Assembly (NCBI GenBank): GCA_021323255.1
Contig: JAJTCL010000072.1
Span: forward strand, 1 to 10,011
DNA from: Propionibacteriaceae bacterium
GTDB taxonomy: Bacteria > Actinomycetota > Actinomycetes > Propionibacteriales > Propionibacteriaceae
Reading direction: 5' to 3'
DNA length: 10,011 nt
The first letter of the stretch is position 1. Every line of letters starts with the position of its first letter. This document shows, piece by piece, positions 1-7,064 of this stretch. Below the pieces are notes generated by a model. That model was not told the DNA's origin. It searched no databases and saw only the letters and a program-made list of their open reading frames with translations. The position numbers were made by a program, and so were the translations under genes.

Positions 1-1007
1 GTGGGCGAATCGATCGGGTGGGGAGTGGCTCAGGTCCAGTCGAGGTTCCCGGAGCTGACCACGAGCCTGCCCGCCGATCAAGCCTGGCGGATGGACGCCG
101 AGCTGTTCGCTGACGCGCTGCCCCGGGCGATGGCACCGGCCCTCATAAGGGCGTTCAAGCCGCGACGACCCGACTTGGTGCTATACGAGTCGACCAACCT
201 CGGCGCTGTGCTCGCAGCGGCCGAGCTCAGTATCCCGGCGGTGTGTCTTGATCTATGGGCCGTGGGCCGCTGGCACGTGAAGCCCGCTGAGTTAGAACAT
301 CGGGTACGCGCGGTCTGGGCGGAGCGTTCAGCACTCGCGCTGACTCTCGACCCGCTGTTGGTCGGGCGCATCTGGATCCCGCGCCGCCCTCGCTCCGCAT
401 CCCGGCCCCGGCCGAAGGCGACAGCATCAGGCTGCCTACACGCCAGATTGCATGGGGCGATCCGCGGACCTCGCTCACCTCCTGGTTGACCCGCCACCAC
501 ACTCGACCGGTCGTCTACCTCACACTCGGCACGGTCGGCTGGGAAACGATTGACCTGCTGCGCCTAGCCCTGGCTGGACTGAGTGAACTCCCGCTGGATG
601 TGCTGGTCGCTATCGGGTCCCATTTCGACCCGACCCAGCTTGGACCACTTCCTGATTCAGTCCGGGTGGAGCGCTTCGTCCGCCAAGACCTCGTGCTGCC
701 CCGGGTTGACCTCGCCGTGCACCACGGAGGCAGCGGTACGCTGCTCGCCGCCGCCGCCCAAGGCGTGCCACAGCTGGCGATGCCGATGGGAGCCGACCAG
801 TTCCAAAATGCCGAAGCCCTGGCCACCAGCGGAGCAGGAGTCGCCGTGCCGCAAGGTGGCGTTACAGCAGCGGCGGTCCGCGACGGCGTGCGGCAGCTCA
901 TCGATGACCCAAGCCATCGCGCGGCCGCAAACCGGATACGCGGTGAGATCCTCGCTTTACCCACCCCAGCCGATCGCATCAACGATTTGGTTGCGCTGGT
1001 GGCTTGA
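1..1007 (+). pseudogene. GT1-family (YjiC/macrolide-type) glycosyltransferase, 5'-truncated by window and frameshifted
   Basis: Members of this family transfer a sugar from a nucleotide-sugar donor to a small lipophilic acceptor in the cytoplasm, using a GT-B fold. Bases 1 to about 360 read in frame 1 and encode the end of the N-terminal acceptor domain, including RPDLVLYES and AAAELSIPAVCLD. The C-terminal donor domain reads in frame 3 up to the TGA at 1005-1007. It has VVYLTLGTVG and the donor-binding block HHGGSGTLLAAAAQGVPQL followed by PMGADQFQNA. Frame 3 already gives family-like sequence from about 360 (GRAHLDPAPPSLRIPAPAEG), so the break lies at 357-362. One missing G in the run after CTGTTG would restore a single protein. 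The first ~70 family residues are absent because the window begins inside the gene. The acceptor cannot be told. The frameshift may be a real inactivation or a sequencing error. Confidence 0.82.
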
Positions 1008-1023
1008 AGTCCGCGCCTCCCGC

Positions 1024-1044
1024 TGACCTCCGACGGATCGGTCA
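1024..1044. terminator. weak inverted repeat between convergent genes
   Basis: TGACC at 1024-1028 pairs with GGTCA at 1040-1044, and a smaller TCC/GGA pair lies inside. It sits in the 34-base gap between the glycosyltransferase stop and the stop of the convergent M23 gene, and overlaps the latter. There is no T-tract on either side, so a terminator role is only suggested by position. Confidence 0.2.
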
Positions 1045-1794
1045 GGGCAACGGTTCGACGACCGCACGCTCGCCCGGAATGCCCAGCTCCCTGATCTGGG
1101 GATGCTTCGCACCGCGAGGCCATTCGCGGAAACGCCGAAAAGCCATCGGGACGCCTCGGGCGATGGACAGGTCCGGGCTGTCCATGACTTGCACATGCAC
1201 ATGCGGCTGGGTCGAGTTGCCAGAGTTACCGCAGTTCGCGATCGGCTGGCCCGTCGTCACATCCTCACCGATGGCAACACGAATGGAGCCGGCTTGCAGA
1301 TGCACGAGAGCAACGAATACGCCCTTGTCACGCACCGCGATGATCAGATAGTTGCCAGCGATCGCAGCCACTCCTTGCCGAAGCCGTGCCGGCTGACCCA
1401 ACGCATATGGCACCAGAGTCAGCTGAGACCGCCGCCCAACATGATCACTCTCGCGATCGTGCACTGCGATGACGATGCCGTCCGCTGGTGACAGGATCGG
1501 CCGTCCATATGAGAAGAACCGCGATGCCGGTTCGCTGGCGAGGTAGGTCCGCCAGTCACGGCGGTCCGCAGTCCGCCGATCATGGTCCACGCCGATGAAA
1601 TCGATGGCATACCGCTCGCCCAAGAGGTCGGTCCCGTGACTGGGAACCCGCCGGGCCGGGCTGTTCCTCGCCAACCATAGGCCGGCGAACGGCAGCGAGA
1701 TCACGATTTCCCGGATCATCGAAGCCCGCGAAGGCGGCCTCTCACTCATCACTGCAGCTGGGGTGGCGGTCTTGAGGAAGGCGCACAAACTCAC
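1042..1794 (-). CDS. M23-family (LytM/lysostaphin-type) zinc metallopeptidase domain protein
   Basis: M23 enzymes are zinc endopeptidases that usually cut peptide cross-bridges in peptidoglycan. The 250-residue product has the full ligand set: H53 in SHGTDLLG, D65 in RYAIDFIGVD, H198 and H200 in QPHVHVQ. H165 in VALVHLQAGS is the usual second catalytic histidine. The LSPADGIVIAV stretch (102-111) and GNSGNSTQPHVH (189-200) are typical of the domain core. The GTG start at 1794 is preferred because GAGGA lies about 7 bases upstream; ATG at 1749 (residue 16) is an alternative. No clear signal peptide or transmembrane helix is visible, only a short hydrophobic stretch at 31-40, so export is unproven. 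It lies 74 bases downstream of the Rip1-type protease on the same strand and may be read with it. Confidence 0.85.
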   Translation of the reverse strand: MSLCAFLKTATPAAVMSERPPSRASMIREIVISLPFAGLWLARNSPARRVPSHGTDLLGERYAIDFIGVDHDRRTADRRDWRTYLASEPASRFFSYGRPILSPADGIVIAVHDRESDHVGRRSQLTLVPYALGQPARLRQGVAAIAGNYLIIAVRDKGVFVALVHLQAGSIRVAIGEDVTTGQPIANCGNSGNSTQPHVHVQVMDSPDLSIARGVPMAFRRFREWPRGAKHPQIRELGIPGERAVVEPLP

Positions 1795-1868
1795 ACAAGA
1801 TCCTCACCGCCACATCCACCAGTCACCCCTACCTCACGCGCCCCAGACCCATCATGAGAACGGATGCG

Positions 1869-3167
1869 TCAGAAGAGCTGGATCGGATCGATGATGTCGG
1901 CCAAGATCAACACGATACCCGAGATCAGGATGATCCCGCCGACGACGTAGGCGACCGGCAGCAATCTCGCCGTATCGACAGGACCGGGATCGGGTCGTCC
2001 GCGGATGCGAGCGAAGGCCCGTCTCACCGCCTCATAGAACGCCGCGGCCACGTGCCCACCATCCAGTGGCAGCAGCGGCACGAAGTTGAAGAGCGCCACG
2101 AACAGGTTGACCGCGCCGAGCACAGTGAACAGACTTGCGACTTTGGCTGCTGCATCGATCTGGTCGGTGGAAGCGATCTCCCCCGCCGCTCGACTTGCGC
2201 CAACGATCGACATCGGTCCATAGATGTCCCGGGGCTGGCCGGTCACCAAGTTATAGGCGGTGTAGAAGACCTTCGCCGGGAAATAGGCGAGTGCGACAAC
2301 AGTCTGCTTGGTCATTTGCCACATGTCGCCGACCACTGCGATGGGTCCGCCGCGCTCTCGGAGGACCTCGGGTTCGACGCCGAAGAAACCGGCGGCAACC
2401 CGCTTCGATGGGTCATACCGGTCCGGTACGCCGGTAATAACGGTGTTGACGGGCTTCAGGTCAAGGCGCTGACCGCCGCGCTCGACGGTCACCAACGCCG
2501 GATGGTCGAGGTTGGTCCGAATCAGGCGCGAGACGTCGTCCCAAGACGACACCGCAGTCCCGTTGAACGCCACGATCTTGTCCCCGGGCTGAATTCCCGA
2601 CAGGGCGGCCGGCGTCGGCGGCTTTCCGGTGCAGGTCTTATCGGTCGCGTCCGCAGCGACGATGCACTCCTGCACCTTGCTGATCGTCAATTGCGAGCGG
2701 TAGACGCCGTAGCTCGCCGCAACACCCAGCAAGATCACAAACGCCAGCAGGATGTTCATCGCCGGGCCGCTGGCCATGATGATCAACTTCTGCCAGAACG
2801 GCTTCTGATAGAAGAGCCGCCCCTTGTCCTCCGGCCGGATGATGGACCATTCTGCATCCCGTGCATTGTCGGCCAGCGCGCGAAACGGGCCGGTACTGTA
2901 CGCGCGGACTTCACCCGGGCGGTCCTTGGCCGGTGGAAACATGCCGATGAGTCGGACATAGCCCCCAACCGGAACAGCCTTGACCCCGTACTCGGTTTCG
3001 CCACGCCGCCGCGACCACAACGTACGACCAAAGCCGACGAAATATTCGGTCGTCCTGACGTCGAACAGCTTGCCGGGCACGAGATGACCTATCTCGTGCA
3101 GGCCGATCGAGGCCATGACCAATGCGAAGAAGGCAATGGCACCACCGATGTAGATCAGAAGGTCCAT
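1869..3167 (-). CDS. rip1: Rip1/RseP-type site-2 intramembrane zinc metalloprotease (M50)
   Basis: This is a polytopic membrane protease for regulated intramembrane proteolysis. Relatives such as mycobacterial Rip1 cleave membrane-bound anti-sigma factors and other single-pass proteins. The 432-residue product begins with a hydrophobic helix carrying HEIGH at 24-28, the zinc site. GPAMN follows at 134-138, then a helix to about 156. A PDZ-like region spans about 160-240 and includes SGIQPGDKIVAFNG. NFVPLLPLDGGH at 361-372 supplies the third zinc ligand, D369. A last helix covers about 405-425. Length is close to the family norm of 400-450. The ATG start directly follows the TAA stop of dxr (no spacer), suggesting translational coupling. 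The nearest SD-like GGAG lies about 12 bases upstream, inside dxr. The natural substrates are not evident here; no anti-sigma factor gene is in view. Confidence 0.95.
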   Translation of the reverse strand: MDLLIYIGGAIAFFALVMASIGLHEIGHLVPGKLFDVRTTEYFVGFGRTLWSRRRGETEYGVKAVPVGGYVRLIGMFPPAKDRPGEVRAYSTGPFRALADNARDAEWSIIRPEDKGRLFYQKPFWQKLIIMASGPAMNILLAFVILLGVAASYGVYRSQLTISKVQECIVAADATDKTCTGKPPTPAALSGIQPGDKIVAFNGTAVSSWDDVSRLIRTNLDHPALVTVERGGQRLDLKPVNTVITGVPDRYDPSKRVAAGFFGVEPEVLRERGGPIAVVGDMWQMTKQTVVALAYFPAKVFYTAYNLVTGQPRDIYGPMSIVGASRAAGEIASTDQIDAAAKVASLFTVLGAVNLFVALFNFVPLLPLDGGHVAAAFYEAVRRAFARIRGRPDPGPVDTARLLPVAYVVGGIILISGIVLILADIIDPIQLF

Positions 3168-4397
3168 TTAGTGCGTGTGCTCCGTCGGCTGAGTGAGATC
3201 CTTGGCCCGGGCCCGCGCCCAGGCATCCGCCTCCAACACCAGCTCGAGTGTGAGCTGGTCACTTGGAACCAGCATCGAGCCTACGTCGAGACCTGAACCA
3301 GTATGTTCGCCCATTACGAGAGCCACGATGTCGAGGATCTGTGTGAAACCGATCCGTCCATCATGGAACGCGTCCACGCACACCTCGTTCGCGGCGTTGT
3401 ACACCGCAGGAGCCGTCCCGCCCAGTCGTCCCGCATGACGGGCCAGCTCAACCGCCGGAAAAGCATCAGTATCCAGCGGCTCGAAGGTCCAGCTTGCTGC
3501 GCTGCTCCAATCGCATGGCGGCGTGACTCCAGAGAGCCGGTCTGGCCAGCTCAGACCTAGCGCAATGGGGAGCTTCATATTCGGTGGTGAGCACTGCGCG
3601 AGGGTAGATCCATCGACGAACTGCACCATTGAGTGCACGATCGACTGCGGGTGGACAACGACATCGATCCGGTCTAGGTCAACCCCGTACAGCAGGTGCG
3701 CCTCCAGCAGCTCTAGGCCCTTGTTCACCAGCGTCGCAGAGTTGGTCGTGATCACCCGGCCCATGTTCCAGGTCGGGTGGGCAAGCGCCTGACTCGGCGT
3801 GACATCGCGCATCTGTTCGCGGCTGAGCCCCCGGAACGGTCCGCCGCTTGCGGTGAGGATCAGTCGATCCACCTCCGCCGCGGCGCCACCCCGGAGACAT
3901 TGGGCCAGCGCCGAGTGTTCGGAGTCGACAGCAACGATCTGACCCGGCTTTGCCGCCTGGGTGACCAGCGAGCCGCCGACTACCAGCGACTCTTTGTTGG
4001 CCAGTGCGAGGATCCGTCCGGCTTCCAGAGCAGCCAGCGTTGCTGACAGCCCGGTAGAGCCGGTGATCCCGTTGAGGACGACGTCGCACGGCATGGCTGC
4101 CAACTCAGCGGCTGCTTCTGGCCCTGCGACGATGCGAGGTAGCTGCACCTCTCCGGTCGCCCAGCCGCGCCGGCTGGCCTCGGCGTAAAGCGCAAGTTGC
4201 AAGTCCTGGACGCTTGTTGCTCGACTGACCGCAACTGCCTGCGCTCCGGTATCCAGCGCTTGTTGAGCCAGCAGCGGGATCTGCGAGCCCTCGGCGGCCA
4301 GGCCTACCACCCGGAACTGATCGGTGTTGTCGGCCACCACCTCCAGGGACTGCGTCCCGATTGAGCCGGTGCTGCCCAAGATCACCACGTCACGCAC
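3168..4397 (-). CDS. dxr: 1-deoxy-D-xylulose 5-phosphate reductoisomerase (DXR/IspC)
   Basis: DXR converts 1-deoxy-D-xylulose 5-phosphate to 2-C-methyl-D-erythritol 4-phosphate with NADPH and a divalent metal, the second step of the MEP isoprenoid pathway; it is the target of fosmidomycin. In the 409-residue product the NADPH-binding GSTGSIG is at 8-14 and LANKESL at 132-138. The metal ligands are D158 and E160 in VDSEHSAL and E229 in NKGLELLEA. The substrate loop is LTASGGPF at 181-188, HPTWNMG at 207-213 holds the conserved H207 and W210, and YNAANEVCVDAF lies near the C-terminus. All catalytic positions are present and length fits the family. The GTG start gives the canonical N-terminus although no clear Shine-Dalgarno precedes it. 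The toroid gene ends 32 bases upstream, and the protease starts right after the stop, so a shared transcript is likely. Confidence 0.97.
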   Translation of the reverse strand: MRDVVILGSTGSIGTQSLEVVADNTDQFRVVGLAAEGSQIPLLAQQALDTGAQAVAVSRATSVQDLQLALYAEASRRGWATGEVQLPRIVAGPEAAAELAAMPCDVVLNGITGSTGLSATLAALEAGRILALANKESLVVGGSLVTQAAKPGQIVAVDSEHSALAQCLRGGAAAEVDRLILTASGGPFRGLSREQMRDVTPSQALAHPTWNMGRVITTNSATLVNKGLELLEAHLLYGVDLDRIDVVVHPQSIVHSMVQFVDGSTLAQCSPPNMKLPIALGLSWPDRLSGVTPPCDWSSAASWTFEPLDTDAFPAVELARHAGRLGGTAPAVYNAANEVCVDAFHDGRIGFTQILDIVALVMGEHTGSGLDVGSMLVPSDQLTLELVLEADAWARARAKDLTQPTEHTH

Positions 4398-4429
4398 GGA
4401 GCCAAGTGTCGCAGGTCAGTGCCAGTAGC

Positions 4430-5347
4430 TCAGCCGGCCGCGCCCCACCAATCCAGGACACGCAACACCCGCACGGTGTTCCACCGGCTCGGACCCGGTT
4501 CCTCCATCCGAAACCAGGTCCTGCCGGGATAACCGGAATACGTCGACCACCGCCCATCGGCTCGACGAGCGCGCCGTACGACGGCGACCGCGTCGCTCAG
4601 CCGTTCATCCTGGTCAGCGCCCACGTCGGCGAAGTGCTCAAGCCCGCGCAGTACGTCGAAATGCCACTGGGGCAGCTGGGGGAAGCGGATACTGCCACGG
4701 ATTGCCACCTGGCCGGTGCGATGGGACTTGTACAGCTGATGCCGCAGGAAAAACTCCCGGCCTCGTGCCTGCGCCTCCTCAGTGGCCGCTCTGCCACCGG
4801 CTCGCTGGTAAGCCTCGAGGGCCTCAAGCGCCAGGATGCTGGTGTGGAAAGAGCTGTGCTTGTCTGGATCACCCCGTGAGGCGCAGTTCCAGCCGCCGTC
4901 GTTGAGCTGTTGCCCGAGCAGGTAGTCGACAACGTCGTCAAGACACTCGGCGTCAAATCCGTGAGCAACGGTGAGCCGCACCAGGATCGAGACGATGCAG
5001 GTCTCCGGAGCGCGCCAGCGGCTCTGCCACTCCCAGAGCCGCTCACACCCGGCCAAAGCCGCGCGATTTCGTGGTGGGAGTCCAAGCCAGACCAGTTGAA
5101 GGAGCGTGTACGTCGTGGAGGTCCACTTGGGCGAATAGTCGCCGCCGCCCCAGCGCCCGTCGGGATCTTGCAGCGAAATGAGCTTGGCGCCCCATCCCTG
5201 TGTTGCGACTCTGGCTCGCTCGGCAGCTACCGTAGCTGCCGGACTGCCGAGGAGGTCTTGGTGCACCCGCCAGCGGATCGACGGGTCGCCCTCTAGCAGC
5301 CAAGCGATCAATTGGTCGCCTACTCCACTCATCCACCCCATGATCAC
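4430..5347 (-). CDS. alpha/alpha-toroid (prenyltransferase/squalene-cyclase-like repeat) protein, function unknown
   Basis: The ~305-residue product is built of helical repeats carrying QW-like motifs: QDPDGRWGGGDYSPKWTSTT at 60-79, QQLNDGGWNCASR at 146-158 with HTSILALEALEAY after it, and RRADGRWSTYSG at 261-272 near the end. This pattern belongs to the terpenoid cyclase/protein prenyltransferase alpha-alpha toroid superfamily. It is about half the length of squalene-hopene cyclases, and I find no DXDD acid motif of class II cyclases, so cyclase activity should not be assumed. No signal peptide or membrane segment is seen. The start is uncertain: GTG at 5347 has GGAG about 12 bases upstream, while ATGs at 5341 and 5332 are alternatives. 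It is the first gene of the minus-strand run toxoid-free neighbours dxr, rip1 and M23, with 32 bases to dxr. The link to isoprenoid metabolism is only by position and fold. Confidence 0.75.
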   Translation of the reverse strand: MIMGWMSGVGDQLIAWLLEGDPSIRWRVHQDLLGSPAATVAAERARVATQGWGAKLISLQDPDGRWGGGDYSPKWTSTTYTLLQLVWLGLPPRNRAALAGCERLWEWQSRWRAPETCIVSILVRLTVAHGFDAECLDDVVDYLLGQQLNDGGWNCASRGDPDKHSSFHTSILALEALEAYQRAGGRAATEEAQARGREFFLRHQLYKSHRTGQVAIRGSIRFPQLPQWHFDVLRGLEHFADVGADQDERLSDAVAVVRRARRADGRWSTYSGYPGRTWFRMEEPGPSRWNTVRVLRVLDWWGAAG

Positions 5348-5359
5348 ATCTAGTGCCGT

Positions 5360-5370
5360 CTCCAGTGGAG
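5360..5370. promoter_or_regulatory. palindrome CTCCAGTGGAG in the divergent intergenic region
   Basis: Two perfect 5-base arms (CTCCA/TGGAG) flank a central G in the 28-base gap between the divergent toroid and LOG genes. The right arm supplies GGAG, the likely Shine-Dalgarno of the LOG gene, 5 bases before its ATG. On the opposite strand the left arm gives GGAG about 12 bases before the toroid GTG. It may simply be two back-to-back ribosome sites, or a small operator. No convincing -35/-10 pair was found, so promoters probably lie inside the opposing coding regions. Confidence 0.3.
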
Positions 5371-5375
5371 TGTCG

Positions 5376-6533
5376 ATGATCCTGACAGAATCCCCACATC
5401 ATGAGAAGCCAATTGGCGATGCCGTGACTCGACGTTTGATCGAGATCGAAAGCCTCGCCGACTTCGATGCCCACATCAGCATGACCCGCCAGCTCAACGG
5501 ATGGTTCGTCCAGTCTGTGGATCTGACCGAACGAGCCGATGTGCTCACCGAAGTCGATCCGCGTGGAGCGGTCTTTCTCGGCTGTTTGTTCACTCCGACT
5601 GTCGAGCACTCTCTCCGCAGGTCAGGCGCGCTGCTCTTCCCACGGCTACCCGATCTGCCCTTCGATCCGTACCGCGCGCAGCCGTACGACGCCCTCGAGC
5701 TTTACGGCACCGACGACTACGCATCCAGCCTGGACGCCATGGTGTACGCCTGGTCCCATGCTCAACCGATCGGGTCACTGGCAGCCGAGCTGAGCACGAC
5801 CCTTCATGATCACTCCATAACCGATGCCCTGGACGATGTGACCTCAGACCTGGAGTCGCGCAGCATCGTTGGCATCATGGGCGGTCATGCCGTCCCGCGC
5901 GGCGACTCCACCTATCGCGCAGCGGCCGAACTCGGCGCGATCCTCACCGCTGCGGGGCGAACGGTGCTCACCGGCGGCGGCCCCGGAGCCATGGAGGCGG
6001 CAAATCTCGGAGCGTATCTGAGCGCCTGGCCAGGGTCACTGGACGCGGCATTGACGATCATGAAACCAGCGCCGTCATATCGACCTAGCATCGATGCCTG
6101 GGCACACTCCGCCTTCCGGATCCGGGCCCGCTGGCCCATCGCCGATTCAGGCCGCAGCCTCAGTATCCCCACCTGGTTCTACGGCCACGAGCCGACCAAC
6201 GTCTTCGCCACCGAGATCGCCAAGTATTTCTCCAACGCGCTGCGGGAGGACACTTTGCTGAGCCGCTGCAGGGGCGGCGTCGTCTACCTTCCAGGGCGGG
6301 CCGGCACCGTACAGGAGATCTTCCAAGCTGCGACGGAGAACTTCTACGCCGCCGATGCCAGCCTCATCGCTCCACTGATCTTGGTGGGCCGTCAGCACTG
6401 GACCGACACCTACCCTGTTTGGCCATTGCTGCAACGGCTCGGTGACGGGCGGCCGATGGCTGAATTGATCTACTGCGTCGACGATGTCTACCAGGCCGCC
6501 AACCTGCTCACCGCTGAGAGCCGCCCCCATTGA
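5376..6533 (+). CDS. long LOG-family Rossmann-fold nucleotide-binding protein
   Basis: LOG (lysine-decarboxylase-like) proteins include nucleoside 5'-monophosphate phosphoribohydrolases, some releasing cytokinins and some acting in purine salvage (PpnN/YgdH). The 385-residue product has an N-terminal region of about 160 residues, then the Rossmann domain: GIMGGHAVPRGDSTY at 166-180, LTGGGPGAMEAANLGAY at 198-214 and LPGRAGTVQEIFQ at 305-317. The last is the PGGxGTxxE signature with R308 in place of the second glycine of the pair. The conserved stretch EPTNVFATEIAKYF is at 272-285. It is nearer in size to PpnN than to ~190-residue plant-type LOGs. ATG at 5376 is chosen because GGAG lies 5 bases upstream; the frame is open further upstream, but that part overlaps the divergent toroid gene. 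Enzymatic activity is inferred from the fold only. Confidence 0.85.
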   Translation: MILTESPHHEKPIGDAVTRRLIEIESLADFDAHISMTRQLNGWFVQSVDLTERADVLTEVDPRGAVFLGCLFTPTVEHSLRRSGALLFPRLPDLPFDPYRAQPYDALELYGTDDYASSLDAMVYAWSHAQPIGSLAAELSTTLHDHSITDALDDVTSDLESRSIVGIMGGHAVPRGDSTYRAAAELGAILTAAGRTVLTGGGPGAMEAANLGAYLSAWPGSLDAALTIMKPAPSYRPSIDAWAHSAFRIRARWPIADSGRSLSIPTWFYGHEPTNVFATEIAKYFSNALREDTLLSRCRGGVVYLPGRAGTVQEIFQAATENFYAADASLIAPLILVGRQHWTDTYPVWPLLQRLGDGRPMAELIYCVDDVYQAANLLTAESRPH

Positions 6534-6535
6534 TA

Positions 6536-6552
6536 GGAACCTGCCAGGTTCC
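6536..6552 (+). terminator. perfect 7-bp hairpin after the LOG gene
   Basis: GGAACCT at 6536-6542 pairs perfectly with AGGTTCC at 6546-6552 around a GCC loop, starting 2 bases after the TGA stop. This position fits a terminator or a 3'-end RNA stabiliser. No T-tract follows (the next bases are GCCCAGG), as is common in actinobacteria, so efficiency is unknown. Confidence 0.5.
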
Positions 6553-6595
6553 GCCCAGGTGATTGCCAGGAAGCGCACTCAAACTTGCTCCGCCC

Positions 6596-6611
6596 CCACC
6601 GATGCCGGTGG
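6596..6611 (+). promoter_or_regulatory. 6-bp hairpin in the leader of the small secreted-protein gene
   Basis: CCACCG at 6596-6601 pairs perfectly with CGGTGG at 6606-6611 around an ATGC loop. It lies 12 bases before the Shine-Dalgarno at 6624-6629. It could shape translation or protect the 5' end of the mRNA, but a chance GC-rich repeat is possible. Confidence 0.3.
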
Positions 6612-6623
6612 CGAACCCACGAC

Positions 6624-6629
6624 AAGGAG
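6624..6629 (+). promoter_or_regulatory. ribosome binding site deciding the GTG start at 6638
   Basis: AAGGAG is a near-consensus Shine-Dalgarno placed 8 bases before GTG at 6638. The open frame extends upstream to 6563, but that part encodes a proline-rich stretch and would put a signal peptide inside the protein. This site therefore supports the shorter form. Confidence 0.8.
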
Positions 6630-6637
6630 CAATAAAC

Positions 6638-7063
6638 GTGCCAGCCTCGACAAGAACCGCAGTCTTAATCGCCTCGGGGCTGATCGCGCTTGGTGCGGGC
6701 ATTGGAGTGGCGAGCTTTGCATCCGCAGACACTCCCGCGACGCCGACGCCCATTCCAACGAGCACGCCGAGTGTCCCCATCCCGAGCGATCCGACCGAAC
6801 AACCGGATGTGCCGAGCAATCCTGATCAGGCTGAGCAGGAGGCGGCACTGATCAAGGTTCTGTCGGAGATGTTCGGCGTCGACGAGGCGGAGATCACGGT
6901 TGCCCTCGACGAGATGCGTGTGGCCTATGAGGCCGCCGGTGGGCCGGCTGCGCTGGACGGATATCTGGACGAAGCGGTCCGGTCAGGCATTTTGACTCAG
7001 CAAGAGGCGGATACGATCCGCCAGGCCGTCGAGCAGGGCATGAGCAGCCCCGGTCCCAGGTAA
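6638..7063 (+). CDS. small secreted protein with Pro/Thr/Ser linker and helical C-terminal domain, unknown function
   Basis: I do not recognise a named family. The 141-residue product begins with a Sec-type signal: MPASTRT, a hydrophobic core (about 8-27, AVLIASGLIALGAGIGVASF) and a likely cleavage after ASA at residue 30. No lipobox cysteine is visible. Residues 31-64 are a Pro/Thr/Ser-rich, probably disordered linker that turns acidic. Residues 65-133 form a predicted all-helical domain with two similar helix starts: EMFGVDEAEITVALDEM and RSGILTQQEADTIRQAVEQ. The latter resembles the 'G-x-(I/L)-T-x-x-(E/Q)-A-D' repeat seen in several actinobacterial hypothetical proteins. The mature protein is acidic. 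The GTG start is fixed by AAGGAG at 6624-6629. The gene is bracketed by hairpins at 6536-6552, 6596-6611 and 7065-7084, and may be its own transcription unit or the second gene after the LOG gene. Confidence 0.75.
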   Translation: MPASTRTAVLIASGLIALGAGIGVASFASADTPATPTPIPTSTPSVPIPSDPTEQPDVPSNPDQAEQEAALIKVLSEMFGVDEAEITVALDEMRVAYEAAGGPAALDGYLDEAVRSGILTQQEADTIRQAVEQGMSSPGPR

Positions 7064-7064
7064 G

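Noticed and set aside
1854..3296. Long plus-strand open frame (480 codons) antisense to rip1
   Set aside because: It mirrors a well-supported M50 protease with intact catalytic motifs; its product is rich in D, R, H and Q and shows no recognisable domain. Long antisense frames are common in GC-rich genes.
4430..5347. Calling the toroid gene a squalene-hopene cyclase
   Set aside because: Too short and no DXDD motif; only the repeat fold is supported.
5178..5375. N-terminal extension of the LOG protein
   Set aside because: The frame is open, but this part overlaps the divergent toroid gene and looks noncoding; ATG at 5376 has a GGAG 5 bases upstream.
6563..6637. Longer form of the small secreted protein
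   Set aside because: It would place 25 proline-rich residues before the signal peptide, and it contains the leader hairpin and the AAGGAG site that serves GTG 6638.
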